A DNA stretch of 64,000 nt from Terfezia claveryi (lineage: Eukaryota; Ascomycota; Pezizomycetes; Pezizales; Pezizaceae). The translations under genes were made by a program, and so were the position numbers. Positions 12,666-23,911 of the stretch are shown here, piece after piece (position 1 is the stretch's first letter; the number at the start of each line of letters is the position of its first letter). The notes under the pieces are model-generated. The model made no database searches. It saw only the letters and a program-made list of their open reading frames with translations, and was not told the DNA's origin. The DNA lies in contig WHUX01000026.1 in assembly GCA_015179025.1 (NCBI GenBank), positions 248,001 to 312,000 on the forward strand, given 5' to 3'.

Positions 12666-14590
12666 ATGGATCATTCGGATAACACCTATATCCGGACAGC
12701 AGCAGATGCAGCAGAAGATTACCATACAAGAGCTAGTTTTCTAGATCTACCTTTAGAAGGTGAGTGGAAACAGACCCGTAGCATTGGAATTGAAGTTTTC
12801 TAACATGCCATATAGTCCTTGAACATATCCTCCCTAACCTACCACCCCAGGCAATCCTCTCTCTCGCGCTCGTCTCACAGTACTTTCACCATCTTCTTTT
12901 CCCACCCCCAGGCAGTTCAGGCACAAAGCACACTCTTCGCCCCTGGCGGCACCTGAACCTCGGTGAACCTTACACTGCCCCCCTACCAGTAAAGAAGGCC
13001 ACTCAAACACCTTCACTCCTCCCTCCATCACCGCCTCCATCCCCCCCGCCGACTTCCATTCCCGCATTCGTCCTCGACCCGGAAACAATCCTTCGAAAGT
13101 CCCACATCCTTTCCAGCATCCGCACCCTCATCCTCGATGGCCTCCCCTCCGTCACTGCACCGTTCCTGGAAGCATTATTCGAATCCGGATACAACACCGG
13201 GAGCGTAAATCCCTCACATAGAATCCAGATTCTCTCTATCCGCGCATGTCCCAAACTTGAGGATATGGCACTTGCAAAATCCGTCTTGAGGACACAGAAG
13301 TTTCCAAGTTCTCTATTGGGGATTTATTACTTTAGCGATCCCGAGATGGATTTTGAGTCTCCTTCTGCAGGTGGGGCAGATGTCTTTGTTACACAAAAGA
13401 TGGGGAGGGCGCTTAACTCTGCGAAACGGAGGAGCTCGAGTCCCACCCAGGGAGGGTGGTGGGTCGAGACGATGAAGTTGTTGAAGGGGAAGGTTGCGTT
13501 TGATGCGGAGGTTTGTCGCGGGAAGGCACATTTCCAATACGACGGCGAGACTGGGGAATGGATGGAAAGCGACCCGATTGTGGCTAGTATGCGCTTAACC
13601 AAAGGCTGTGCAGGATGTGGAGCACACCCAGAGAGTGAGGACTATCACCACCATGTTGGAAGGACCCGGGGAACTGGATATGGAGATGGCGACAGCTGCG
13701 AGGTCGTGTTCCCGCCTGCACCAATATACACCTCCAGCCTGGTGGACGCAAAATCAGATAAGCATCTGCGGGGAGGAAGAGGGAGGGTTACCTTGCGGTG
13801 CACGGAATGTCTAGGGAAACGATACTGCAGGGGATGTGGAAAGTGGTGGTGTACACCTTGCGCAGAGCGGCCTATTCAACCACAGAATACCGACCATCAA
13901 TCACTCTCAGCGGGGGAGCTTGTGAGGAGGCAGGTTGTCACTAGGGATTGTTTTGAATGTGGATTTTTGTGTGGGGCGTGTACCAGTTTGAGCGCGAGGG
14001 AGTGTGTGAATTGTCGAACATGTTATTGCGTTCTTCAGTATGCCCTCCCCTCCACCCCCACCAAAAGCCTGGAATTAGGTTCTAACGGATTTTCATAGCG
14101 ATGAGCAAGCTGACTCGCAGCATTGCGAGTGGTGTATCTTGAGTGTATCTCACCGCCGCCGAGGAAGCACCAGTAGGGTTTCTCCTGCCAGGAGGAGGTA
14201 TGTTGACAACTAACCTAATCCCAACTCTAAAGAATTCTTTATTACCTAAGGTACTGACTTAGCTATCTTAGCTCCATCTCAATTACCTCCGGCTGGTCCT
14301 CCACCACAACATCACCAACAGTCGCAACCTCCCCCTCGGACGAAATCGACGCCGCCCTCTCCTCCATCGCCGTCTTCACCGACCCCGAAGCCACCTACTC
14401 CATCTCCTCTTCTAATTCCACCTCTCCCCCAGCCTCACCCTACCTTGACCCCATCCCTCAACCTGTCATTCTCCTCTCCTCCCGTCTTCCCCCTTCTCCC
14501 GGTGTACCACCATATTCAACAAGCCCAGACAAAAAAGTTTTAGCGGCGTCCCCGACCACGTCACTGGCCCTCCTGCTTCCCCAATCCTGA
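12666..14590 (+). CDS. F-box protein with C-terminal cysteine-rich zinc-binding-type region; 577 aa, four exons
   Basis: F-box proteins recruit substrates to SCF ubiquitin ligases through Skp1. My model uses exons 12666-12759, 12816-14037, 14099-14197 and 14272-14590 (introns 56, 61 and 74 bp, all GT..AG), which sum to 578 codons in frame. Joining exons 1 and 2 creates a textbook F-box at residues 28-60 (LPLEVLEHILPNLPPQAILS). This is followed by a Pro-rich linker and a leucine-rich-like segment (SIRTLILDGLPSV, RIQILSIRACPKL) as in fungal RNI-type F-box proteins. Residues around 300-440 hold many CxxC pairs (CAGCG, CTECLGKRYCRGCGKWWCTPC, CFECGFLCGAC, CVNCRTCYC, and HCEWC after splicing), probably binding zinc. 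The last exon is Ser/Thr/Pro-rich. The terminal exon is the least certain part; stopping at 14213 without the last intron is the alternative. Confidence 0.8.
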
Positions 14591-16104
14591 GAGCAATGAG
14601 CGGGAAGGGAGAGGTGCATAGGGCGGCGGGGATGAGGCTGAGGACGATGATGGGTGTGGGCACTGGGAATGGTGCAGGTGTGGTGGCGAGTGTACATATA
14701 GGGCCGGCAGAGAGGGCAGAGGTCGATAGGAGAATGAGGTGGTTGGGAAGAGAGTAGGGGTAGACATTTTGGGGGTCTCACCTTGTCCTTGGTTATTCTT
14801 TTGTCAAGTCAGGATGGATAGGGTCGGGTGGGTACATGCATATGTTTTTCTTTCTTTTGTGGGCGCCGTTATCATTGTGCGAGTATGGAATCTCGGGCTT
14901 TGTTTAGTTTTATGGGTACGCATCTTTTTTTCTGGTTTTTGTTTTTGGTGTTGTCTCGGGAAGCTGTTCCGGTACTTTGGGCTGGCATTTATGTACGTCT
15001 GTGGTCTGTTCTGTTATATAGCTTCGCATAAGTTAGAGTTGTATGACAGTGCATGAATGCCAGTCTTTTTACCCGGTGAATTAGTCAATGACTGAGTTTG
15101 GACGACCAGTAATAATGTGCTAGCAGTTGGCTTGGCTACCTAGGTACACAAAAAAAAAAAAAACTCAATCTAACTTACCCTCAACCCCCTCCCCTTCTCC
15201 CCTTCACCACCATCAAACACAGCAGCAGACCGACATTAATGTATATCAACCCAAACCCCAAACCCCAAACTTCCCAAACCCACCCTCTCTCCCAATTTAA
15301 TAACCTTTTCCTTTTCCTGACTCCGCCCGCTCTTCACCCCCCCCCCCCCCCCACAAAAAAAAAGGAAGAAAAAGTAAAAAAAGAAAAAAGAAAAAAAAAA
15401 AAGACACCTGACTTCTGAATCTAACAACCATCCCCGCCCTCCCTCCACCCTCCCCTCCCTCCCCCATATCCCAATCAATCAAGCACCGCAAGCACCCCAA
15501 GCATCCCAAGCACCCCAAAGGTGATAAGAGAGTGCTAAAAGACTAATAAAATACAAAACCCTAGTTAGTCTACCAATGATTTCCTCTTTTTTTTATTTTT
15601 TTTTTATTTAAAGGAAAAAAAAAAAGTTGAAGTTACGTGAGCCTAAAAACATACGTATGTACATACCTAATTAACTATCACTTCATACCAATGATTGGAT
15701 TTATTGCAAAGTTTTAATTAATTATTTTTGTTAATTATTTTTGTTGAGGGAAGAGGGGGATTTTTGTGCTGGGGAAGTGGTAAGAACTTAATTAAAGGCT
15801 CTATATAAAAATATACATATATATATATATATAGAGTAAGTTTATACGGGCACAACGCGAAGGAAGGTTAATGGGCAATACATGACGGGGTTGGGGAAGG
15901 TGCTACGAAAGAGAGAGAGAGAAAGAGAGAGAGAAGAAGGATGTATAAGTATGTTATTCGGTTGTTCTTCCGATTTATATAGATCAGGAGGATTTTAGAT
16001 CTGCGGAGTGAGCGGGGAAATTTTTCGTGCATGGGGTTCTCTCAACCCTCAGAAATGAACAAAAACACCCACCACACCCCATACTCCCTTCCTTTCTTCC
16101 TCAG
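14591..16104. other. Spacer with homopolymer and purine/pyrimidine tracts
   Basis: No gene supported. It contains poly-A at 15150, poly-C followed by A-rich sequence at 15338-15400, CT-rich DNA from 15171 to 15510, mixed T/A tracts near 15590-15625, and GA repeats at 15908-15940. The open frames here are low-complexity artefacts. Confidence 0.6.
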
Positions 16105-16794
16105 CTACCCTCTCCCCAATCCCTCATATCCCGCTCCCCTTCTCCCCAACCACGTTCCCGCCCCACCAAACACCCTCACCCGCTCCAAAACCCACCCCCT
16201 GATGCCCGCCCACACCAACAGCCCTACCGTCACAATCACAAACCCCCAGACAAGAACTCTGTCCATGAGGCCATCCCTCGCAAAACAGCTCGTCGCCACG
16301 TCCTCCTCCTTCTGCACGCCCTTACAAAACGGTAGATTATACCCCAGGCAGAAACTCCGTGTGCAGTCCGCGCAAGTATGTGGTGCCCCACCACCTCCAC
16401 TACCAGTACCATCTCGGCGGAAGATAGAGGACATGGGAAAGAGGAAGCCTTGTGGGGGGTGGCGTTTGAAGATTGCATCTCCGTAAGTCTCGTCGGGTTG
16501 GAGGTCGAGGTTGATATCTTTAGTGAGTCTGGGGTCCGGGTGCGAGTTTGGGTATTCCCAGCGAGAGCGTAGGCCGGAGTCGCTGCTCTTGCTGCTGGCG
16601 GGGACGGAGAGGGGTGGGGGACGCTCGTCGAGGGGGATGATGGTAGAGTTGGTGCCGCAGGTGCATTTGCAGAAGAGGGGTGGAGGGGAGAAGGATGATG
16701 CTGATATGGGTGTGGTAAGGAGGAGGAAGAGAAAGATGGTGGTAGTGAGGAGGTTGGGAAGCCGGGAGAGGCAATGGATTTCTGAGTTTTTCAT
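16105..16794 (-). CDS. Conserved fungal secreted/membrane protein with two cysteine clusters; 229 aa
   Basis: An uninterrupted frame from the ATG at 16794 to the stop at 16105. Residues about 1-32 form a signal peptide or anchor (LLTTTIFLFLLLTTPISASS). A first cysteine motif CKCTCGTNSTIIPL follows directly, then a low-complexity linker. The second cluster at about residues 141-171 is CADCTRSFCLGYNLPFC plus a further Cys in VATSCFARD. A single transmembrane helix comes next (RVLVWGFVIVTVGLLVWAGI), then a short basic tail. This Cys/linker/Cys/TM layout recurs in uncharacterised ascomycete proteins as I remember them. I know no assigned function. The two Cys clusters are likely disulphide-bonded in the secretory pathway or outside the cell. 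No intron is needed. Confidence 0.82.
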   Translation of the reverse strand: MKNSEIHCLSRLPNLLTTTIFLFLLLTTPISASSFSPPPLFCKCTCGTNSTIIPLDERPPPLSVPASSKSSDSGLRSRWEYPNSHPDPRLTKDINLDLQPDETYGDAIFKRHPPQGFLFPMSSIFRRDGTGSGGGGAPHTCADCTRSFCLGYNLPFCKGVQKEEDVATSCFARDGLMDRVLVWGFVIVTVGLLVWAGIRGWVLERVRVFGGAGTWLGRRGAGYEGLGRG

Positions 16795-18077
16795 GGTGAA
16801 GCTTGATGTTATCGTGACAGCGGCTCCAGATCTGGTAAAGGGGATTAGTGCCCCGTCCGAGGGGCCTAGCCTCTTCTTCCCACCAGTCTCTAACGAGCTC
16901 CTTCTCTTTAAATCCCGGAGTGTGTCTCTCCTTTGACGAGCCTAGGGTTATTATACCACAGTGCTACAGCTTCTACACCTTCCAACACACAGAGCTCCAG
17001 TTGCAGTACCCGCTTGCTCTCCCTTTTCCCAAATCCAGTTCCCACCCTCTGCTAGGTCTCTCACTCCCGTGCCTAGTATTACACGGATGAAGATATAGTC
17101 TCGTTCCGTTTACCTCGGCCAGATGGCTTCTCCGTACTGTTGTTTCGAATCACGGGCTCTAAACTAACCATGCTCCAGCATCAGCAACCTTGGTAACACA
17201 GAGCCTCCATAGAAAAGAAAGGTACTTACCTGCCTCAAACCCTCAGCATCTTCCGTCCGAGATGTATTGAAGTCGAAATAAGCTTCCCGCTGCAGCGTAA
17301 CGGTAGTTGCAATCCGCAATCCCTTGGCGCCGTGCCGAGAAACTTGGCGCATAGCATCCCTTGGCACTTAGGCGCAAGCGCGAGCAATCGAATTTTTTAG
17401 ATTGTTGATTGGCTACTTAGTAATTTAACAATTTCATTCTATAAAAAACACGATAACGGGCTTCGTTTGCATTTTCACTCAGTTTTAATTAATGATAAAA
17501 CTCCTATCTGTATCCATACGATAGCAAACGAAAAAAGAATAAGCTCGCAGATAGGCATGCAGGTTGCCGATTCCCCCGCACACATCCCCGGCTCTGCCCT
17601 ATCGAATCTATCCACCCCCAACAGTCGATATGAGAGTTGAAAGTATATTTAAATGTAGAGATATGAGAATTCAATTGCTCTGAGTTTAAATCTCTAAATA
17701 AGGACCCCAGTGTCTATGTAGGTAGAATCAGCTACGTGATAAAGTACTTCGATGAGATGATATCGATGCATGAATAAGCTCTAGATAACTATTTCCCTCA
17801 TGCCTACAGAGTATATACCTATGTAAAAGAAAACCAATCGGGCAATGCGACGGGGAGTGAGTGTTTTAGACTGCTTTCTGCTGCGTGGAAATAGGGGATC
17901 TGTTTATTTGCGATTTAATGTCGCGGAGTTTTCAGGGTAACAACAACCAGGTAGTGCCTTACATGTCACGTGCTCAACCGACGATGCCAAGATTTCAGGT
18001 TTTATTATCGATAAGGTACGTGAGTTACCGTTCTTTATGCGCTCGAACTGTTGATCAAGCTTTCAAACTTCCTGGAT
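16795..18077. other. Intergenic spacer between divergently arranged genes
   Basis: No gene supported. The genes on either side point away from each other, so both promoters should lie in this 1.3-kb stretch. The ORFs at 16848-17090 and 17164-17367 have no recognisable features. Confidence 0.5.
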
Positions 18078-20810
18078 ATGCTACGGGTGTTTCTAAGACC
18101 TGCTACGCAGCATGTGCGCAGGAAAAGCGGGCCAAGCTTAAGTTCCGCGAGGACGCTACTAACGAGAAGTCCTACTACCGCGCGAGGGCTTGGGCATCGT
18201 GTTGTGTGGCTGGAAAGTAGGGATTCAAATCAGGTATGTGAAAACTGGATATGTTTCGAGCAAAGATGGGAGAGGAGGAAGAGTGGGAGGTTACATCCTG
18301 GGATACCCTGGAAACGATGGATGAGTACGGAAAAACATACATCTGCAACGTCAGAATTTTCCTGCGAAGACGTAGTCATGGGGCGTAGCCGCGGTGGTGC
18401 AGTAATGGGCATACGGTATATTTGTCTATCAGTCTACCCTGAACCATACGAGATGTTAATCCCCCCCTCTAGAGTCTTCCGCCCCCCTGGGCCAACGAGG
18501 GCTCGTGAGATCCCCGTCATGATCTTCTTTCCTAGCGGACTTCCAGTATATATACCCCCCAATAGCTACAACGATGAGAATGTTGGACCTTTATTGATTA
18601 CAGAAAATGACCATACGACTGCGGCGATTTTGGCAATGTCGTCAAATCATACAGTGGTTGTGCCGGGTTATTTTATGGTATCAAAACATATATCTGAGCA
18701 ATTACACCAGAAGAAGAAAGAGAAGGTAGAAGCAGTGTCAGAAAAAAATCGTTATGATTGGTTTGAAGAGGACTATGGAGATATCGGTGAATTACATATT
18801 GGTGCTTATGCAGCTATTGGCGGTCCTATGGAAGGGGTGGGAAGCCCAGGCATAGAAAATCACTATGGTTTGTCTGAGGAAGACTATGGGGATATCGGTG
18901 ATTTTCCCGGGAAGGCTGTCCATGACATGGAAGCTAATGAAAGTGGGTTACATATTGGTGGGGTTTCGGCTGATGCAGCTACTGGCAGTACAGTGGTAGA
19001 GGTGAAAGGTCACTATGATTCCTTTGAAGAAGACTATGGGGATACCAGTGGCTTCCTCGGGAAGACCGCCCATGACATGGAAGCTGCTAAAAGTGGGTTA
19101 CATATTGGTGGGGTTTCAGCTAATGCAGCTGCTAGCGGTATTGTGGCAGACGTAGGAAGCGGAGGTGGTGGATCAGGATGGGTATATCCTTACCCGAAAC
19201 ATCCCATCGCAGGACATCTTGCTTTGAAAGCATATGAATTTATCCTCCAGAGCTTACCAGCACTGCTCAATCTTCCCCCGGACAATATCACACAAGGAGT
19301 CTCGTTATCTATGTCTGGGAGTTTGATTGGTGCAGGTCTTGCCTCGTCGATTGCTCTATCAGAGTTCAAACACCCGCCGTTTGCTACAGGGGTAAGGGTG
19401 GAAACAACTACTTTGGTACCACTTAAGAAAGTAAAACAGCAAGTGACATTGAACGTCGAACTAAAGAGTCTCGCGCTCATAACACCATTGTTAAATTGGT
19501 GTTTTGAGCCACTAGGAGCCTACGATTTCGGTGCAGACCAGCAGGGCACGGGAGAAGCATGGCTACTACCTCCTGTACCGCCACTACCTCACCTAGGACG
19601 AGCGGCAGAGACAGAGCCAAAGGGAGGCCCATATTTCCTCCCTGCGCCAACACTTCCTACCCTCCTCCGCCTGCGCAGCGCATTTTTCAAATCCCCGGAA
19701 GATTACATCGATCCCTTCGCTTCTCCGCTATTTTTCATGCAAACCCCTGGACTAGATGTTGGAAAGGATGCTCTAGCGAAGCTTTGGGTGAGTCTGCGGC
19801 AGCAGTTGTGGTTTCAAGGTGCTGTAGAAAGAGCCAGGGCGGCGAGAACAGGGACGAAGGTGGAGAACCCGCCGAGTATTGATATCATTACGATTGAAGG
19901 CACAAAGAGGAAATCTGTATGGAGGAGATGGCCTCCTGCGTGGGGCAAGCTGCACATTGACGGTACTATTGAATGTAGGCGAGGGGGTTTACCGCAGAAG
20001 GGGAGGATAAGGGTTATAATTCCTGGGGAAGGGGAGGGTGAAGACGGTAGTGAACTTGTATGGAGAGATGAAAACGTGAAGCAGCCACCACCGAAACGAA
20101 AACCTCTCGACCTTACCCCCGCTACAAAATGGCCTTTACAGTCTTCTCCCTCTCCAGAGCCTCCAATGCCTTCAACCTTTCCCTCGACACTCACTGGTAC
20201 TACCACCGCAAACCCACCCAAGAAGAAGAAACCATATATCATTGCAGAACACGCCGAATATGCCCAAGACCACACACCCGTCGATAAATATACTCACTCT
20301 ACAAACACCATCTCCCTCCTCAAGAACTCCTCTCGCCTCCTCTCCCGCATCACCTCTCCCCCACTGTCAACCCGCTCTGCAGGCTGGTGGCTCGTCAGTC
20401 AAGCAGGGGATTTCGTCGGCGGAATCGACCGGTCATGGAGGAGTGTTGTTAGTGCTGACCGCGATCTACGGAGAAAGCTTGAGATAGAGCGGGAGGAGAA
20501 GGAAAAGGCGAGACTGAAGAGGAAACGGGAAATTATGGGGTCGAGGGGATTTTTATCGCTAGGTAGAAAGGTTGTGAAGAAGCAGGAGACGGTTGTGGAA
20601 ATGAAATTGAAGAAAGAGGCGGTAGATGAGGAGGAGGAGAAGGACGAGGTGGAGGAGAAGGACGAGGTGTTGAGTTTGTTGGAGGTTATTGGGGGCCCGG
20701 AGAGTATGAATGAGATGCAGGAGGAGAATATAAAGCAGAGGATGGTGCTGGAGAAGGATGCTGTGGTGAGGCTGGGGAAATGGGTAGCGGAGGTGCAGAA
20801 ATTGTCGTAA
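18078..20810 (+). CDS. Atypical alpha/beta-hydrolase-fold protein with mitochondrial-type leader and internal repeats; 910 aa
   Basis: One open frame from the ATG at 18078. The first about 50 residues are rich in Arg/Ser and free of acids (MLRVFLRPATQHVRRKSG), like a mitochondrial presequence. Residues about 155-215 resemble the first half of an alpha/beta-hydrolase (PVMIFFPSGLPVYIPP, then NHTVVVPGYFMVSK). About 140 residues of repeats follow, and then the second half: PIAGHLALKAYEFILQSLP and GVSLSMSGSLIGAGLASSIA at the place of the nucleophile elbow. The GxSxG pattern there is degenerate, so catalysis is doubtful. A Pro-rich middle and a Lys/Glu coiled-coil-like C-terminus complete it. The repeats (18747-19160) split the fold between the strand and the helix before the nucleophile turn. 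The GT at 18234 was tested as a donor, but the available acceptor breaks the frame. Function is unknown. Confidence 0.75.
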   Translation: MLRVFLRPATQHVRRKSGPSLSSARTLLTRSPTTARGLGHRVVWLESRDSNQVCENWICFEQRWERRKSGRLHPGIPWKRWMSTEKHTSATSEFSCEDVVMGRSRGGAVMGIRYICLSVYPEPYEMLIPPSRVFRPPGPTRAREIPVMIFFPSGLPVYIPPNSYNDENVGPLLITENDHTTAAILAMSSNHTVVVPGYFMVSKHISEQLHQKKKEKVEAVSEKNRYDWFEEDYGDIGELHIGAYAAIGGPMEGVGSPGIENHYGLSEEDYGDIGDFPGKAVHDMEANESGLHIGGVSADAATGSTVVEVKGHYDSFEEDYGDTSGFLGKTAHDMEAAKSGLHIGGVSANAAASGIVADVGSGGGGSGWVYPYPKHPIAGHLALKAYEFILQSLPALLNLPPDNITQGVSLSMSGSLIGAGLASSIALSEFKHPPFATGVRVETTTLVPLKKVKQQVTLNVELKSLALITPLLNWCFEPLGAYDFGADQQGTGEAWLLPPVPPLPHLGRAAETEPKGGPYFLPAPTLPTLLRLRSAFFKSPEDYIDPFASPLFFMQTPGLDVGKDALAKLWVSLRQQLWFQGAVERARAARTGTKVENPPSIDIITIEGTKRKSVWRRWPPAWGKLHIDGTIECRRGGLPQKGRIRVIIPGEGEGEDGSELVWRDENVKQPPPKRKPLDLTPATKWPLQSSPSPEPPMPSTFPSTLTGTTTANPPKKKKPYIIAEHAEYAQDHTPVDKYTHSTNTISLLKNSSRLLSRITSPPLSTRSAGWWLVSQAGDFVGGIDRSWRSVVSADRDLRRKLEIEREEKEKARLKRKREIMGSRGFLSLGRKVVKKQETVVEMKLKKEAVDEEEEKDEVEEKDEVLSLLEVIGGPESMNEMQEENIKQRMVLEKDAVVRLGKWVAEVQKLS
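18747..19160 (+). repeat. Three in-frame tandem repeats inside the hydrolase-like gene
   Basis: Unit 2 (18861-19010) and unit 3 (19011-19160) are exactly 150 bp and encode HYxxxEEDYGD..GK..HDME followed by SGLHIGGVSA.AA. Unit 1 (18747-18860) is a 114-bp shorter version keeping EEDYGDIGELHIGAYAA. High nucleotide identity between units 2 and 3 points to a recent duplication. The conserved EEDYGD acid patch could be a short interaction motif. Confidence 0.85.
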
Positions 20811-22220
20811 TAGTAATTATATTGGGGTGGAATGATAATCTCTCCTCTGGCACTGAATAAAAAAAGATTCGAGTGAACAATCCACTAGTCATTAGAAGAA
20901 TGGAGAAAGCTATTGTAGGGATAAATACTATGGGCGTGCGAGTGACTTTCCATGATATTTGCCGGCGAGAAGTATACAGTAAGCAAACGAAAGATGGGTA
21001 AATATAGAAACAAACAAAGCTGATATATCATGTCACCTTCTTTCGCCCCCATTCTTCCCCCCCGCCCCCGCGCGGATAAGCTATATTCTTATATTTGAGG
21101 AACAAAAGGAGGGCTACAGCAGTGGTACGGAAAGTGTGCACACCGAGGAAGATGAAGAGAAGAGGAAGAGGAAGAAGAGGAAGAAGGAGATAGAGATAGG
21201 CAGAGAAGTGGCAAAGGAAAGAGAGAGAGAGAGAGAGATTGAGAGAGGGACATAAAGAGAGACAGAGAGAGAGAGAAAAAGAGGAGTGGATAGATTTTTA
21301 TTGCGAGAATAACTCCCGGACAGTTAATTGAAGTTTTTGTTTTTGTTTTATTCTTCCTGAATACTATTTTGGGTATGTATAGTCTGTGAAATATATATAA
21401 GAGGGGAATATATTATTATTATTATTTTATTTTTTATTTTTTATTTTTTGAAGGGGGGAATTGAAGTAATTTTTGATATCTTTTCTTGAAGTTTCCTTCC
21501 CTTTTGAGACACATTCGCTTTCCCCCCTCTGCCTGATCTTAAGTTCCCGACGGGCCATAATTGCGTAGAGCTACCTTTCGTATGTATGCAGAACTTGGCC
21601 AGGGGATGGATAACGCAGAGCTACTAGATCAGAGTGGTGCTACCTTTGCGTTGGTTGATCCAGTCACCTATAATGATAATATATATACATAAAAACTACA
21701 AGTTTGGTTGCTACTTCTGAGGGTAACACTCCTTGTCTACGATCGATATCTAATATAGTAACACCTGATGTTTCCCTAATAAGAGAGATCAAAATGATCA
21801 TATAAAGCTCTTGTTCATTCTGAGTAAAGAATCTAACCTCATATCTCATCTGATCGCATTTCCTCGCATCCTTGCAGTGCAGCTGCGAGATATTCTCTAT
21901 TGTAGGTGGGATGCATCATTAACCTGTAGGATGACTGAGGACCAATTCCATTGTCCTCCGAAGACTCGACTTCTTATTTGGGTTAATTTATCATTTGGCT
22001 AAGTAAATATAGTTACTATGAGATTATAAAACAAAAGATATGGGCCGCAATAGTCGAAAGTAAATTGTCCTGGTTGCATAGCGATGATGACCGCCTTAAG
22101 CAAAACAAGCCACAGATAGAACCCTTGATACCCAACTCCCCCTATCTCTCCTTCCCATATTCATATCCCGCTTCCCCACTACCCTCTCCAGGTCAACTGC
22201 AATCACCTGCTTTTCCACTT
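20811..22220. other. Spacer with GA-rich tract
   Basis: No gene supported. A long purine-rich tract (GAAGA.., then GAGAGA..) runs from about 21140 to 21290, followed by TTATTATT and TTTTA repeats near 21410-21450. The remaining short frames are not convincing. Confidence 0.5.
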
Positions 22221-22885
22221 CTATATCCCCTCCCTCACTCTCTCCATCTGAACCTCTATGTCCCCTTTGGCCTTCTCTTTCTCCATCTCAATAATCCCCT
22301 TAGCTTTCTCTCCATCTGCTACTATCCGTTCCTTCTCCACCCCGATCTTGGTGTAACGGAGAATTACCCAGCCGGCAATAGTAGCCACCAATACCAACAC
22401 TACCCCCACCAAGTCCCATTTTACCTCTTTCTATGAGCCGAACCCTTCTACTTTGGTTTCCTTAGCTTCGAGGTGACGGGCAGGTAGTTTCAGTAATGTT
22501 CGTGCTGGGGCTGGGGGTACCGGTAAGGGGTAGGGGAGGTCACATCGCCCGTGGTTGGCGATATTGTTGTGTCGTTGGGGTGAGCAGTTTGGATGATTGT
22601 GGACATGGTCATGGTGATTACAGCGGGGCCAGTTTCCTTGTTGTTGTGGTTGTGACCAGCAGGGGGGTCAGTTTCCATAACCGTCGAATCATTGTGAGAG
22701 TTACGGGCGTGGATGGTCATGCCAGTGGTGAGGGTCGTCGTGGTGGTGGCAGTAGGTGCAACTTCTGTCATTTTAGGGATATCGTGGTGGATATGTACGC
22801 TTCGGCCGAGAACGTCCACCCTGACGCCTAGGGGCAATAGTAATTCCTGGCGTTGGGGTTCTGGGTTTATCCAAGAGGTTAGCAT
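22221..22885 (-). CDS. Possible two-exon hypothetical membrane protein (weak)
   Basis: A Thr/His-rich frame starts at the ATG at 22885 (to 22490). A second open segment ends at 22221 and begins just after a TAG that could be a splice acceptor (minus, near 22431). The second segment encodes one hydrophobic helix (DLVGVVLVLVATIAGWVILR) and then a highly charged helix rich in EK pairs (EKERIVADGEKAKGIIEMEK), so a membrane anchor plus coiled coil is plausible. I could not find a clear donor joining the two. It may be one gene, two, or a remnant. Confidence 0.3.
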
Positions 22886-23214
22886 ATAAGAGGGGATCGT
22901 TCATGAGAAGTTTCTAAGATCTGAAAGACTATAACTACTTAGAAACTACCGTAGTTATAGCTCTGGCCTGTTGCCTCGGTTTCTGAGGTGGTAAGATAAG
23001 CAGAGCTTGTGCTGGTACATATATCTGTCATCGGTGTACGTGATTGAATGCCAGAATTTAGCATCTCAATGCTGTTCCCCCATAGCTACTCCTCTGCACG
23101 GCGTCGCCGGCAGTCATCTGGGCAGCGTCCGCACTGATTCTTGCTTCTTCTACTCCCCTTGTGAGCTCCTCAACAGCCTTCTGAACCTCGTGGGCATCTG
23201 CTTAAATTTCTGTG

Positions 23215-23850
23215 TTCCGAACGGGCCGGCCAGTCCAGACAAATCTCATGAAGCCCAGTCCACAGGATTGCCCGCCGGGGCCCGCCCAGGCTGTTTCAGG
23301 CCAGCACGGACCTCGGCCCTCAGTCCAGGCTCCTGGCGGCCTGAAGGGTGGCCTGGCTGGTTGGAAACAATGAGGAGGCGGCAAGAACAGCGTCGTGGAT
23401 TAGGAAGGGATGCTAAAGCCTGATTGATATTGCAATACCAGCTGGAATACGTCAAGCTTTCCCCATCCACCCAAGGCCGAAGCACATGGCGTGGAACAAC
23501 CGAGCGATCAAAGACCTAGCATATTTGGTGACGGACCGCGGGCCACAAAGAGCCTGGACATACGAGATCGGAAGGCGCAGGACCCGTTCTGCAGGATCCA
23601 GAATGCGGTCCACATAATGCAATGTGCCTAGCAAGCGGACGGGAAGGGGTGAAGCCGAGGGGACATCGGAATGGGTCAGGAATGGTGCGAGAAGATTTGG
23701 GAAGCATTGCGGAGGTGAGGAAGAAGGAGGTCGCCGCTGGGGTTTTTCACTTTTGTGGGGTATTTGTGGGGTGTTTCGTTTTGCCTGTTAGTGGGACTGG
23801 CCCAGGGCTGGATACTCTTCTGGGCCTAGCCCGAAGATGCAGTCCCTTGC
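23215..23850. other. GC-rich island with no clear gene
   Basis: About 600 bp are clearly richer in G+C than the flanks, with many GGCC, GCCCAG and CCxGG words and imperfect inverted segments (GGCCAGTCC near 23229 and GGACTGGCCC near 23793). Open frames exist on both strands but none has recognisable motifs. It could be an old TIR element or foreign DNA. Only its composition is visible. Confidence 0.4.
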
Positions 23851-23911
23851 CACAGGTTAGAGTTATTAAACAAGAAAAACTCAAAGGTGAATGAGTGAAG
23901 AATAATAAATA

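Noticed and set aside
15236..15518. Minus-strand frames in the CT-rich tract
   Set aside because: Purely low-complexity translation of homopolymer and CT repeats.
18234..18432. Intron GTATGT..CAG near the start of the hydrolase-like gene
   Set aside because: Removing it (199 bp) breaks the downstream frame, while the unspliced frame stays open.
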